DNA of 57,617 bases from Marilutibacter aestuarii (GTDB taxonomy: Bacteria > Pseudomonadota > Gammaproteobacteria > Xanthomonadales > Xanthomonadaceae). The notes below the pieces were generated by a model that was given only the letters and a program-made list of their open reading frames with translations, ran no database searches and was not told the DNA's origin. Within the stretch, counting starts at the first letter, position 1, and the number at the start of each line of letters is the position of its first letter. The stretch spans positions 1 to 57,617 of the forward strand of contig NZ_VICE01000090.1 of assembly GCF_006546775.1 (NCBI RefSeq), in the 5' to 3' direction. Below are positions 27,753 to 37,022 of the stretch, piece by piece. The position numbers and the translations under genes were made by a program.

Positions 27753-29966
27753 TTACTTCGTCCCGGCCGGCTCCGTCGGACCCGCGGCGGGTGCGCCGTC
27801 GTCGGCTTCCGGCTTCAGTCCGCGCTTGATCAGCAGGGGTTCGATCTGCGGGTCGTGGCCGGCGAAGTCGCGGAAGATCTTCATGGCGTCCTGGCTGCCG
27901 CCCTGCGAGAGCAGGGTGTCGCGGAAGTGGTCGCCGTTCGCGCGGGTCAGGCCACCGTTCTCCTTGAACCACTGCACGCTGTTGGCGTCCAGGACCTCGG
28001 ACCAGATATAGGCGTAGTAGCCCGCCGAGTAGCCGCCCATGATGTGGCTGAAGTACGGCGTGCGGTAGCGCGGCGGCACCGGCTTGTAGTCGATGCCGTC
28101 GGCGGCGAGCGCGTCGGCCTCGAACTTCAATACGCCCGACGCGTCCGGGACCTGGTCGGCGGTGACCTGGTGCCAGCGCTGGTCCAGCATGGCCGCGCCC
28201 AGGTACTCGGTGGTGGCGAAGCCCTGGTTGAACTTCGACGATGCCAGGACCTTGTCGAGCAGCGCCTGCGGCATGGCCTCCCCGGTCTGGTAGTGCTTGG
28301 CGTAGTTGGCCAGGATCTCCGGCCAGTCGGCCCACATCTCGTTGACCTGCGAGGGGTACTCGACGAAGTCGCGCGGCACGCTGGTGCCGCTGAAATACGG
28401 GTACTTCACGTCCGAGAACATGCCGTGCAGGGCGTGGCCGAACTCATGGAACGTGGTGGTGACCTCGTCCCAGGTCATCAGCGTCGGGTCGCCTTCCGGC
28501 GGCTTCGGGATGTTGAGGTGGTTGGCCACCACCGGCTTGTCGCCGCTCAGCTCGGACTGCGACACGTAGGAGTTCATCCACGCGCCACCGCGCTTGGAAT
28601 CGCGCGCGTAGGGGTCGAAGATGAAGATCGCCAGCTGGCTGCCGTCCTCGTTGAAGACGTCGTAGGTCCAGGTGTCGGGATGGTACTTCGGCAGGTCGGT
28701 GCGTTCCTTGAAGTCCAGGCCGTAGAGCTTGTGGGCGGCGAAGAACACGCCGTTCTCCAGGACGTTCTTCATCTCGAAGTAGGGCTTGAGCTGCGACTCG
28801 TCGAAGTTGTACTTCTCCGCGCGCACCTTCTCGGTGTAGAACGCCCAGTCCCAGGGCTCGAGCTTGAAGCTCGGCTCGCCCTTGGCGGCCTGTTCGCGGT
28901 CGATCATCGCCTGCAGGTCGGCGCCTTCGCGGCGGGCATTGGCGACCGCGGCGGGGGCGAGCTGGCCGAGCATCGCGTTGACCGCCTCCGGGGTCTTGGC
29001 GGTCTGGTCCTCCAGGCCGTAGGCCGCGTGGTTCGGGTAGCCCAGCAGCTTGGCGCGCTCGGCGCGCAGCTTCATCACCCGGGAAATGATCCCGCGGTTG
29101 TCGAATTCGCCGCCGTGGCTGCCGCGGGCGACGGAGGCCTCGTGGATGCGCTGGCGCAGGGCGCGGTTGGTCAGCTGCGACTCGGGCGGCTGGCCGGTGG
29201 TGTTGAGCAGGGTGATGACGTACTTGCCCTCCTTGCCGCGTTCCTTGGCGATGCGCGCCGCGGTGGCGATCTGGGCCTCGGTCAGGCCATCGAGTTCGGC
29301 GACGTCGTCGACGACGACCGCGGAGGCGTTGACGTCCTTGAGCACGTTGTCGCTGAACTTCGTGCCCAGCTCGGCCAGCTCGGCGTTCATCGCCTTGAGC
29401 TTGGCCTTGTCGGCGTCATCGAGCTTGGCGCCCGCGCGCACGAAACCGGTGTGGTAGCGCTCGATCAGGCGGACGGCCTGGGCGTCCAGGCCCAGGTCGC
29501 TGCGCTTGGCGTAGAGCGCGTCGATGCGCTCGAACAGCTTGCCGTTGAGGTTGATCGCGTCGCCATGGGCGGCGAAGCGGGTCGCGTAGTCGCTGCGCAG
29601 CTTGTTGCGCGTGTCGTTGGTGTCGGTGCCGACGAGGTTAAAGAACACCGTCGTCGCGCGGTCCAGGACCTGGCCGCTCTTCTCCATCGCGATGATGGTG
29701 TTGTCGAAGGTCGGCGGCTCGGGGTTGTTGGCGATCGCCTCGATCTCCTTCAGGTGCTGCGACATGCCGTAGTCGAAGGCCGGGGCGAAGTCGCTGTCCT
29801 TGATCTTGTCGAACTGCGGGTAGTGCAGCGGCAAGGGGCTTTCGGACATGAACGGGTTGGAGCTCTGGGGCGTCATCGCGGCACCGGTATCGGCGGATTG
29901 GGCATGGGCGGGAATGGCGACGACGGATACGGCCATCGCCAGGGCCAGCGCAAGGGGGTGCTTCAT
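27753..29966 (-). CDS. dcp: Periplasmic M3 family dipeptidyl carboxypeptidase (Dcp-like)
   Basis: 737 residues with a Sec signal peptide (MKHPLALALAMAVSVVA, cleavage after AHA near 22). The zinc motif is HEFGH at 507-511, in TFHEFGHALHGMF, with a downstream Glu region (EYPSQVNEMWADW). M3 dipeptidyl carboxypeptidases remove C-terminal dipeptides from oligopeptides. The length and the FSDVKYPYFSGTSVPRDFVE context fit Dcp rather than cytosolic oligopeptidase A. The tail ends in a Pro/Ala-rich stretch. It is monocistronic, with a strong terminator after it and a divergent DUF1223 gene 279 bases upstream. Together with the M14 enzyme and POT transporter it suggests a peptide-feeding lifestyle. Confidence 0.94.
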   Translation of the reverse strand: MKHPLALALAMAVSVVAIPAHAQSADTGAAMTPQSSNPFMSESPLPLHYPQFDKIKDSDFAPAFDYGMSQHLKEIEAIANNPEPPTFDNTIIAMEKSGQVLDRATTVFFNLVGTDTNDTRNKLRSDYATRFAAHGDAINLNGKLFERIDALYAKRSDLGLDAQAVRLIERYHTGFVRAGAKLDDADKAKLKAMNAELAELGTKFSDNVLKDVNASAVVVDDVAELDGLTEAQIATAARIAKERGKEGKYVITLLNTTGQPPESQLTNRALRQRIHEASVARGSHGGEFDNRGIISRVMKLRAERAKLLGYPNHAAYGLEDQTAKTPEAVNAMLGQLAPAAVANARREGADLQAMIDREQAAKGEPSFKLEPWDWAFYTEKVRAEKYNFDESQLKPYFEMKNVLENGVFFAAHKLYGLDFKERTDLPKYHPDTWTYDVFNEDGSQLAIFIFDPYARDSKRGGAWMNSYVSQSELSGDKPVVANHLNIPKPPEGDPTLMTWDEVTTTFHEFGHALHGMFSDVKYPYFSGTSVPRDFVEYPSQVNEMWADWPEILANYAKHYQTGEAMPQALLDKVLASSKFNQGFATTEYLGAAMLDQRWHQVTADQVPDASGVLKFEADALAADGIDYKPVPPRYRTPYFSHIMGGYSAGYYAYIWSEVLDANSVQWFKENGGLTRANGDHFRDTLLSQGGSQDAMKIFRDFAGHDPQIEPLLIKRGLKPEADDGAPAAGPTEPAGTK

Positions 29967-30245
29967 CGGGTGGAACCTCGTCGTGAGTCAGTCCCCAGCC
30001 TAACGGATGAACACGAGACGATCCCATGACGAAAGCCATGCACGGGCCGGCCGTAACCCTGGGGCGCCCCGGTGCGAACGGGTCGGGTGGGCGATTGGCG
30101 CCCGGTACCCGCACGAAAGCGGCCCTTCATGAACGGGGCGCTGGCGTGCTTAATGGGACGATCCGCGCCGGCAGGGCGGTCCGCGGGTGGCACCCGGCAC
30201 GCGATAGGAGCATATGGCTGTGTTTTCGCAGGAGTTGGCGGCTCG

Positions 30246-31058
30246 ATGAGGCACTTCATACCCCGCGCGGCCACCGCGGCCGCCATCGCCTGCCTGCTCC
30301 AGGCGGTCACTGCGCCGGTACGGGCGGCGCCCGCCTGCGAGGTCGCCAGCGGATCGCAGGTCGTCCCGCTCGTGGAGCTCTACACGTCCGAGGGCTGCAA
30401 CAGCTGCCCGCCTGCCGACGCCTGGTTGACGCGGCTGGCCGCGCGCGAGGACGCCGCCGCGACCTCGTTGCTGGCCTTCCACGTGGACTACTGGGACGAC
30501 ATCGGCTGGGTCGACCGCTTCGGCGCGGCCGCGCATACGCGGCGCCAGCGTGCGCGGGTGACGCTCGACAAAGGAACGACGGTGTTCACACCCCAGGTCA
30601 TGATCGGCGCCGATACCCGGGTGGACTGGCGCGACGAGGGGGATGCGCGTCGCGCCCTGCGGACCGCGAAGGGCAAGTCCTCACCGGTCTCGCTGGTGAT
30701 GCGGGTCGTGCCGGCGGACGACCGGGTCCGGGTCGGCATCAAGGCCGCGCCGGTGGGCGGGACGGTTGCCGGGCGCGGGATGTTGTGGCTGGCGCTGTAC
30801 CAGGATGGCCTGCGCACCGAGGTCAGGGCCGGTGAGAACCAGGGCCGGACCCTGCGCCACGATCGCGTGGTGCGCACGCTCGAAGGGCCTTGGGACGTGG
30901 GCATGGCGCCCGTGGTCGGCGAGGCCACGATCAGGTATCCGGAAGGTGCGGACCCGGCGACGCTGGGCCTCGTCCTGTTCGCCGAGTCGATCGAGGACGG
31001 TCGCGGGTGGCAGTCGCTCAACCTGCCGCTGGCCGCCTGCGCGCGCCCGGAACCCTAG
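30246..31058 (+). CDS. DUF1223 thioredoxin-like secreted protein
   Basis: 270 residues with a signal peptide (cleavage near APA, about 27-30). The DUF1223 signature VELYTSEGCNSCPPAD contains a CxxC pair at Cys51/Cys54, and downstream FHVDYWDDIGW and VFTPQVMI stretches are typical. The fold is thioredoxin-like, and a periplasmic redox role is likely but not demonstrated for the family. AGGAG lies 11 bases upstream of the ATG, a slightly long spacing. It is divergent from the dcp gene and followed after 245 bases by the amidohydrolase gene. Confidence 0.87.
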   Translation: MRHFIPRAATAAAIACLLQAVTAPVRAAPACEVASGSQVVPLVELYTSEGCNSCPPADAWLTRLAAREDAAATSLLAFHVDYWDDIGWVDRFGAAAHTRRQRARVTLDKGTTVFTPQVMIGADTRVDWRDEGDARRALRTAKGKSSPVSLVMRVVPADDRVRVGIKAAPVGGTVAGRGMLWLALYQDGLRTEVRAGENQGRTLRHDRVVRTLEGPWDVGMAPVVGEATIRYPEGADPATLGLVLFAESIEDGRGWQSLNLPLAACARPEP

Positions 31059-31303
31059 CGCGCGATCGTGACGCCGCCCGCCAACGCCACCGGAGGCATC
31101 GCGGTAGCGGTTGGCGGACGCCCCGCGCCGGGCCCCTGTCGCCCCATGCCCCCCGTCACCCTCTCGTAGGGCCCTTGCCCGCGCCCCGGGCATGTTGCAT
31201 GTTGGCGCGTACATTTCGCCCGGCCCCGCGGCCCGACACGGGGACATCAGATCGCCGCGAGGCCCGGGCCATCGCGGCGCACGTCGCCACAAGGAGATCC
31301 GCG

Positions 31304-33379
31304 ATGCCGAGCCATGCCGTTTCCCCGCCCAGGGGCCTATCCTCGCTTGCCGTGGCGCTTTGCCTCGCCGCGCTCGCGACGCCGATCCATGCCTTCGCGG
31401 CCGAGACGTTGCGTTACGTCGCCCTCGTCGATGGTGGCCGCCAGGCCGGCCAACAGGTCGTGACCCGCGCCGACGACGGCACCGTCGACGTCGACTTCGT
31501 GTTCAAGGACAACGGCCGCGGCCCCGAACTCAAGGAACGTTTCACCCTGGCCGCGGACGGCACCTTCAGCACCTACCGGGTCAAGGGGACCTCGACCTTC
31601 GGCGCGCCGGTGGACGAAAGCTTCACCCTGGCCGACGGCATCGCCCGCTGGAAGTCGACCTCCGACGAAGGCCGGCAAGCGGTCGAGGGCGCTGGCCAGT
31701 ATTCCCCGCTCGCGGGCACCCCGGCGACGCTGTCGGTGGCGATCCGGGCCCTGTCCAGGCGGCTGGACGGGCGCCTGCCGCTGATCCCGAGCGGGACGCT
31801 GACGATGCGGCCGGTCGAGACGGTCGAGGTCGGCGAAGGCACGAAACGGCGCAAGGTCCAGCTGCTGGCACTCACCGGCGTGGGCCTGACCCCGACCTTC
31901 GCCTGGGCGACCACCGGCGAGTCGCCGCGACTGTTCGCCTTCATCGCGCCCGGTTGGGTCCAGCTCATCGAGGATGGCTGGCAGTCCAGTGCCGACGACC
32001 TCGAGGCCCGGCAGAAGAAGGCCGAGGGCACCGTGCTCGCGGAACTGCACCGACGCCTCGCGCACCCTGCCGGCGGCACCCTGCTGATCCGCAACGCACG
32101 CGTGTTCGACAGCGAGCACGCGCGCCTGGGCGAGGCCAGCGACGTGCTGGTGCGCGCGGGACGCATCGTTTCGGTCAGCGCGACGGGCAGCGAGCGCGCG
32201 CCGGCCGACCAGGTCGTCGACGCCGGCGGTCGCGTGCTGCTGCCGGGCCTGTTCGACAGCCACGCCCACGTGGGCCGCTGGGACGGCGGCCTCAACCTTG
32301 CCTCGGGCGTGACCAGCGTGAGGGACATGGGCAACGACAACGCCACCCTGCAGCAGGTCAAGCGCGACGCGGAGGCGGGCAAGCTGATCATGCCGCGCAT
32401 CGTCGCGGCCGGCTTCCTCGAGGGCGAAAGCGATTTTTCCGCGCGCAACGGCTTCGTGGTCAGCGACCTGGCCGGGGCGCGCAAGGCCGTGGACTGGTAC
32501 GCCGCCAACGGCTATCCCCAGATCAAGATCTACAACTCCTTCCCGAAGGCCATCCTCGCCGACACCGTCGACTATGCCCACGGCAAGGGCCTGCGGGTGA
32601 GCGGGCACGTGCCGGCCTTCCTGCGCGCGCAGGACGTGATCGACGCCGGTTTCGACGAGATCCAGCACATCAACCAGCTGCTGCTGAACTTCTTCGTCAC
32701 CGACACCACGGACACCCGCACACTGGAACGCTTCTACCTGGTCGCGGAAAAGACCGCCGGCCTGGACCTGGACAGCGCGCCCGTGCAGGACTTCATCGCC
32801 AGCCTGGTCGAGCACGAGGTGGTGATCGATCCGACCCTGGCCACCTTCGAATTCCTCCACCAGCGCGACGGCGAGATGTCGCCGATCGTCGCCGACGTCG
32901 CCGACCACCTGCCGCCGGATATCCAGCGCAGCCGCCGCTCGGGCGAGATGAACATCCCCGACGATGCGACCGGCGCGCGCTACGACCGCAGCTTCGCCGG
33001 CCTTGTCGACTTCGTCGGTCGCGCCCATGCCGCCGGCGTGCCCGTGGTCGCCGGTACCGACGAGATGGTCGGCTTCACCCTGCAGCGCGAGCTGGAGCTC
33101 TACGTGCAGGCCGGCATGACGCCGTCCGAAGCCTTGCAGACGGCGACCTGGAACGGCGCCCGCTATGCGCGCGTGCTCGACCAGCGTGGCTCGATCACGC
33201 CCGGCAAGCAGGCCGACCTGGTCCTGGTCGACGGTGACCCGACCCGCGATATCCGCGACATCCGCAAGCTGGCCTTCGTGCTGCAGGGCGACCGGGTCTA
33301 TTACCCGGCGGAGATCCACGAGGCCATCGGGATCGAGCCGTTCACCCAACCGCTTCGTTTCCAGCCCACGGCCCGCTGA
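31304..33379 (+). CDS. Secreted metal-dependent amidohydrolase with an N-terminal extra domain
   Basis: 691 residues. Signal peptide (cleavage near AFA, about 32). Residues about 33-260 form a beta-rich domain (RYVALVDGGRQAGQQ onwards, reminiscent of SRPBCC/DUF-type secreted modules) that I cannot name. From about 262 an imidazolonepropionase-like amidohydrolase follows: HAH metal motif H320/H322 in DSHAHVG, Lys408 in the KIYNSF stretch, SGHVPAF and QHINQ histidines, and AGTDEMVG with the active-site Asp. Substrates of this clade include prolyl dipeptides and xenobiotics; none can be chosen here. AAGGAG 7 bases upstream fixes the start. A TonB receptor gene follows after 304 bases. Confidence 0.9.
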   Translation: MPSHAVSPPRGLSSLAVALCLAALATPIHAFAAETLRYVALVDGGRQAGQQVVTRADDGTVDVDFVFKDNGRGPELKERFTLAADGTFSTYRVKGTSTFGAPVDESFTLADGIARWKSTSDEGRQAVEGAGQYSPLAGTPATLSVAIRALSRRLDGRLPLIPSGTLTMRPVETVEVGEGTKRRKVQLLALTGVGLTPTFAWATTGESPRLFAFIAPGWVQLIEDGWQSSADDLEARQKKAEGTVLAELHRRLAHPAGGTLLIRNARVFDSEHARLGEASDVLVRAGRIVSVSATGSERAPADQVVDAGGRVLLPGLFDSHAHVGRWDGGLNLASGVTSVRDMGNDNATLQQVKRDAEAGKLIMPRIVAAGFLEGESDFSARNGFVVSDLAGARKAVDWYAANGYPQIKIYNSFPKAILADTVDYAHGKGLRVSGHVPAFLRAQDVIDAGFDEIQHINQLLLNFFVTDTTDTRTLERFYLVAEKTAGLDLDSAPVQDFIASLVEHEVVIDPTLATFEFLHQRDGEMSPIVADVADHLPPDIQRSRRSGEMNIPDDATGARYDRSFAGLVDFVGRAHAAGVPVVAGTDEMVGFTLQRELELYVQAGMTPSEALQTATWNGARYARVLDQRGSITPGKQADLVLVDGDPTRDIRDIRKLAFVLQGDRVYYPAEIHEAIGIEPFTQPLRFQPTAR

Positions 33380-33683
33380 GCGGGCCCGCGACCGGTCGTG
33401 GCACGGGGCCGCGGCCGGCCGCCCGGGACGGCCTGCATACGCCTTCGTACGCACCCTTTAACGATGTTGTAACATCTGCCTGCCACGCGACCTGCCGCGG
33501 CGTGCCGATGCGCGCCCGGGCCGTCAAGGGACGGTCCCCGAGAACCCGGTCCACCCCGCGTCCCGACGGGCATGCCCGTGCCGGACCCGGCGGACCGACA
33601 TGCCGAACCGCCCCGGCCCGCACCGTCGCGCCCGGGGCGCCCGCCCAGACAGTCCTCCCGACAAACCCTTGCCGAGACCCCTC
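33380..33683. other. 304-base gap upstream of the TonB receptor gene
   Basis: No gene seen. The first 70 bases are G+C-rich, then an A+T-richer patch at 33457-33477 contains the palindrome described separately. The remaining 200 bases are very G+C-rich and would form a long leader of the receptor mRNA if transcription starts at the A+T-rich patch. Confidence 0.5.
33463..33476. promoter_or_regulatory. Palindrome GATGTT-GT-AACATC, candidate operator/promoter
   Basis: A perfect 6-base inverted repeat with a 2-base spacer, in the most A+T-rich part of the gap before the TonB receptor gene. TAACAT within it could be a -10 box. Its distance of about 208 bases from the start codon leaves a long leader. 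The bound factor is unknown. Confidence 0.4.
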
Positions 33684-35999
33684 ATGACTGCCCATCGCAC
33701 CCCGGTCCGTCCCGGACTTTCCCGCCATGCCCTGGCCGCCGCCGTCGCCGCCGCGCTCGTCCTTGCCCTGCCGGCCGCCGCCGCGGCGCAGGAGGCCGAT
33801 CCGGTCGATCCCGCCAGCACGACCGATGCCAAGACCCTCGACACCCTGATGGTGACGGCCCAGCGCAAGATCGAGAACGCGCAGGACGTGCCGATCTCCA
33901 TCACCACCGTCGACCCGCAGAAGCTCGACGTGCTGAACTCCGGCGGCGGCGACGTCCGCGTGCTGTCGGGCCGCGTGCCGAGCCTGAACGTCGAATCCTC
34001 GTTCGGGCGTGCCTTCCCGCGGTTCTACATCCGCGGCTACGGCAACACCGATTTCCGCCTCAACACCTCGCAGCCGGTGTCGCTGGTCTATGACGACGTG
34101 GTGCAGGAAAACCCGATCCTGAAGGGCTTCCCGATGTTCGACCTCGAGCAGGTCGAAGTGCTGCGCGGCCCGCAGGGCTCGCTGTTCGGCCGCAACAGCC
34201 CGGCCGGCGTGGTCAAGTTCGACTCCGTGCGCCCGTCCCAGGACATGGACGGTTACGCCAAGCTCGGGGTCGGCAGCGACAACATGGTCAACTTCGAGGG
34301 CGCGGTTGGTGGCGGCGTCAGCGAGCGCTGGTCCATGCGCGCCTCGGCGATGTTCCAGCGCCGCGACGACTGGGTGGAGAATACCTTCGACGGCCCCAAC
34401 GACGGCTTCGAGGGCTACGACGAGTCCGCCGCGCGCGTCCAGGCGCTGTACGAAGGCGAGGATTTCCAGGCCCTGCTCAACGTCCATGGTCGCCACCTCA
34501 ACGGCACCGCCCGCCTGTTCCGCGCCAACATCTTCAAGCCGGGCAGCAACGACCTGGTCGACGGCTTCGACGAGGACAAGGTCTCGCTGGACGGCTACAA
34601 CCATTCCGAGCTCGACAGCGAAGGCGCGAGCGCCCGCCTGAGCTGGGACCTGGGCGGCTACACGCTGCACTCGATCACCGGCTACGAGTCCGTGGAGACC
34701 TACAGCCGCGGCGACGTCGACGGCGGCTACGGTGCCTCGTTCCTGCCCGATTCCGGACCCGGCGTGATCCCCTTCGCCTCCGAAACCGCCGACGGTATCC
34801 CCGACCACTCGCAGTGGACCCAGGAAATCCGCCTGGAATCGGACTCCGGCACCGCCTTCAACTGGCAGGCCGGCCTGTTCTATTTCGCCGAGGACTACGA
34901 CGTCGAGAGCTTCAGCTACGACTCGCTCAACGGCGGTGCGCAGGACGGTTACCAGCGCGTGCGGCAGACCAACGATTCCTGGGCCGTGTTCGCCGCCGCG
35001 ACCTGGGACGTGAGCCCATCGTTCCAGCTGCGTGGCGGCCTGCGCTACACCTGGGACGAGAAGGAGCTGACGGTCGAGGAATACTGGAACACCGGCTTCG
35101 TGCCCTGCGTGCTCGAGGGCAAGTGCACCCTGGACCAGCTGGCCGCGCTCGAGCCCGACGGCGACCTCTCGGCCTCGCCCGAGGACAAGAAGCTGAGCTG
35201 GGACCTGTCGGGCACCTACGCGCTGAGCGATGAGGTCAAGCTCTACGGCCGCGTCGCCACCGGCTACCGTGGCAGCAGCATCCAGTCCGCCGGTGCGTTC
35301 AACGCCAAATCGGTGGCCGATCCGGAGACCTCCACCTCGATCGAGGTGGGCGTCAAGGCCGACCTGTGGGAGCGCCGCGCGCGCCTCAACGCCGGCCTGT
35401 TCTACTACGAGGTCAAGGACCAGCAGCTGACCGCCGTGGGCGGCGCGTCGAACGCCAACATCCTGCTCAACGCCGAGCGCAGCACCGGCCAGGGTTTCGA
35501 GATCGACTTCCAGGCCTACCTGACCGACGGGCTGCTGCTGACCGTGGGCAGCAGCTACAACGACACCGAGATCAAGGACGACGACCTCGCCGTGTCGATA
35601 TGCGCGGCCTGCACCGTGACCGACCCGCTCGACGGCACCGGCCGGGCCCTGATCGATGGCAATGCCCTCCCGCAGGCGCCGGAGTGGACGCACAACCTGA
35701 CCCTGCGCTGGGGCGTTCCGGTCGGCGAGACCGGCGAGTTCTACGCCTTCACGGACTGGTCGTACCGCAGCGAAGTGAACTACTTCCTCTATGAATCCAG
35801 GGAGTTCACCGGCAAGTCGCTGGTGGAGGGAGGGCTGCGCCTGGGCTACAACTGGGCGTACGGCAAGTACGACGTGGCCCTGTTCGGCCGCAACATCCTC
35901 GACGAGGTCCAGGCCGTCGGCGGCATCGACTTCAACAACCTGACCGGCTTCATCAACGAGCCGCGCGTGGTCGGGGTGGAGTTCAAGGCCGCCTTCTGA
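33684..35999 (+). CDS. TonB-dependent outer-membrane receptor
   Basis: 771 residues. Signal peptide (cleavage near AAAAQ, about 36), TonB-box-like TLDTLMVTAQ (about 51-60), plug domain with FYIRGYGNTDFR and VEVLRGPQGSLFGRN, then a beta-barrel ending in Phe (GVEFKAAF), as required for outer-membrane assembly. It imports a substrate with TonB energy; the ligand is not evident. No Fur-type site or siderophore genes are adjacent, so iron is not implied. An external loop has two Cys pairs (PCVLEGKC and CAAC). The start follows a weak ribosome-binding site. The preceding secreted amidohydrolase might process the same substrate class; that is context only. Confidence 0.93.
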   Translation: MTAHRTPVRPGLSRHALAAAVAAALVLALPAAAAAQEADPVDPASTTDAKTLDTLMVTAQRKIENAQDVPISITTVDPQKLDVLNSGGGDVRVLSGRVPSLNVESSFGRAFPRFYIRGYGNTDFRLNTSQPVSLVYDDVVQENPILKGFPMFDLEQVEVLRGPQGSLFGRNSPAGVVKFDSVRPSQDMDGYAKLGVGSDNMVNFEGAVGGGVSERWSMRASAMFQRRDDWVENTFDGPNDGFEGYDESAARVQALYEGEDFQALLNVHGRHLNGTARLFRANIFKPGSNDLVDGFDEDKVSLDGYNHSELDSEGASARLSWDLGGYTLHSITGYESVETYSRGDVDGGYGASFLPDSGPGVIPFASETADGIPDHSQWTQEIRLESDSGTAFNWQAGLFYFAEDYDVESFSYDSLNGGAQDGYQRVRQTNDSWAVFAAATWDVSPSFQLRGGLRYTWDEKELTVEEYWNTGFVPCVLEGKCTLDQLAALEPDGDLSASPEDKKLSWDLSGTYALSDEVKLYGRVATGYRGSSIQSAGAFNAKSVADPETSTSIEVGVKADLWERRARLNAGLFYYEVKDQQLTAVGGASNANILLNAERSTGQGFEIDFQAYLTDGLLLTVGSSYNDTEIKDDDLAVSICAACTVTDPLDGTGRALIDGNALPQAPEWTHNLTLRWGVPVGETGEFYAFTDWSYRSEVNYFLYESREFTGKSLVEGGLRLGYNWAYGKYDVALFGRNILDEVQAVGGIDFNNLTGFINEPRVVGVEFKAAF

Positions 36000-36027
36000 C
36001 GCGGCATCGCTGCCCCGCTGGTCGCAA

Positions 36028-36056
36028 GCGAACGCCGGGCTCGTCCCGGCGTTCGC
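36028..36056 (+). terminator. Perfect 12-base-pair stem-loop after the TonB receptor gene
   Basis: Arms 36028-36039 and 36045-36056 pair perfectly around a 5-base loop, 28 bases after the receptor stop. No T tract follows, so it may act as a transcript-end stabiliser or Rho-independent-like pause rather than a classical terminator. Confidence 0.6.
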
Positions 36057-36126
36057 GCATGCGGCATCCGCGAGGGTGCCCGTGGCGCTATGCTGGGGTC
36101 TCGCCCCGGACACAGGAAGCGCCCGC

Positions 36127-36612
36127 ATGACCACCGCCTTCGATTTCAGTGCCGTCGACATCGACGGCCAGCAGCAGTCGCTCGATGCCTACCGGGGCAA
36201 GGTGCTGCTGGTCGTGAACGTCGCTTCCAAGTGTGGCTTCACGCCCCAGTACGAGGGGCTGGAGAAGCTCTGGCGCGAGTTCGGGCCGCAGGGCCTCGTC
36301 GTACTGGGCTTCCCCTGCGACCAGTTCGGGCACCAGGAGCCGGGCAACGAAGCCGAGATCAAGGACTTCTGCTCGCTGACCTACGACGTGACGTTCCCGA
36401 TGTACGCCAAGGTCGATGTCAATGGGGATGCCGCCCATCCGCTGTGGAAGTGGCTCAAGGACGAGAAGGGCGGCTTCCTCGGCATCGACGCGATCAAGTG
36501 GAACTTCAGCAAGTTCCTCGTCGGTCGCGACGGGCATGTCATCAAGCGCTACGCCCCGACCGACAAGCCGGCCTCCCTGGCCGCCGACGTCCGCGCGGCG
36601 CTGGCGACCTAG
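36127..36612 (+). CDS. gpx: Glutathione peroxidase family thiol peroxidase
   Basis: 161 residues, the bacterial GPx length. Peroxidatic Cys36 in NVASKCGFTPQY, Cys64 in GFPCDQFG, resolving-type Cys82 in FCSLTYDVTFP and catalytic Trp125/Asn126 in KWNFSKFLV. Cys rather than selenocysteine, with a resolving Cys, suggests thioredoxin-dependent reduction of peroxides, as in most bacterial GPx. Cytoplasmic (no signal peptide). It is followed 10 bases later by the small SpoIIAA-like gene, so the two may be one transcript. Confidence 0.94.
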   Translation: MTTAFDFSAVDIDGQQQSLDAYRGKVLLVVNVASKCGFTPQYEGLEKLWREFGPQGLVVLGFPCDQFGHQEPGNEAEIKDFCSLTYDVTFPMYAKVDVNGDAAHPLWKWLKDEKGGFLGIDAIKWNFSKFLVGRDGHVIKRYAPTDKPASLAADVRAALAT

Positions 36613-36622
36613 GGCGTCCGCC

Positions 36623-37015
36623 ATGGGAGGCAGGGATTGCCCGTACACCATCGCCTACGACGGGAACCGCGGCATGCTCCGCGCGCATGTCACCGGGACC
36701 AACGGCAGCTTCGAGACATCGCTGCGCTACTGGCTCGACATTGCCGGGGAGGTGCGCCGGGTGGCGCCCGAAAGCCTGCTCGTCGTCGACGAGATGAGCG
36801 GCGAGGTACCTCCGCCGGGACAGCTCGCACAGCTGGTGGAGGCACTCATGCACCAGGGCTTCGAGGGCGTCCGCGTGGCCTACGTCGAGTCCCACCCCGA
36901 GCAGATCCCCGAGGTCGAGGTGGCCGAGATCCATGCCCGCGAGCGCGGATACGCGTTCCGCGTGTTCGGCGACGAAGCCGCGGCGCGGGTCTGGCTCCAG
37001 TACGGCGGCGCCTGA
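36623..37015 (+). CDS. Unrecognised protein, possibly SpoIIAA/STAS-like
   Basis: 130 residues, soluble, with alternating strand/helix pattern. The middle (ESLLVVDEMSGEVPPPGQL, then GVRVAYVESHPEQIPE and FRVFGDEAAARVWL) resembles STAS/SpoIIAA-like folds of unknown function, but no conserved motif proves it. The gene starts 10 bases after gpx with no clear ribosome-binding site of its own, which favours coupled expression. It converges on the TlpA-like gene with a 7-base gap. No function is proposed. Confidence 0.75.
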   Translation: MGGRDCPYTIAYDGNRGMLRAHVTGTNGSFETSLRYWLDIAGEVRRVAPESLLVVDEMSGEVPPPGQLAQLVEALMHQGFEGVRVAYVESHPEQIPEVEVAEIHARERGYAFRVFGDEAAARVWLQYGGA

Positions 37016-37022
37016 GGCGGCG

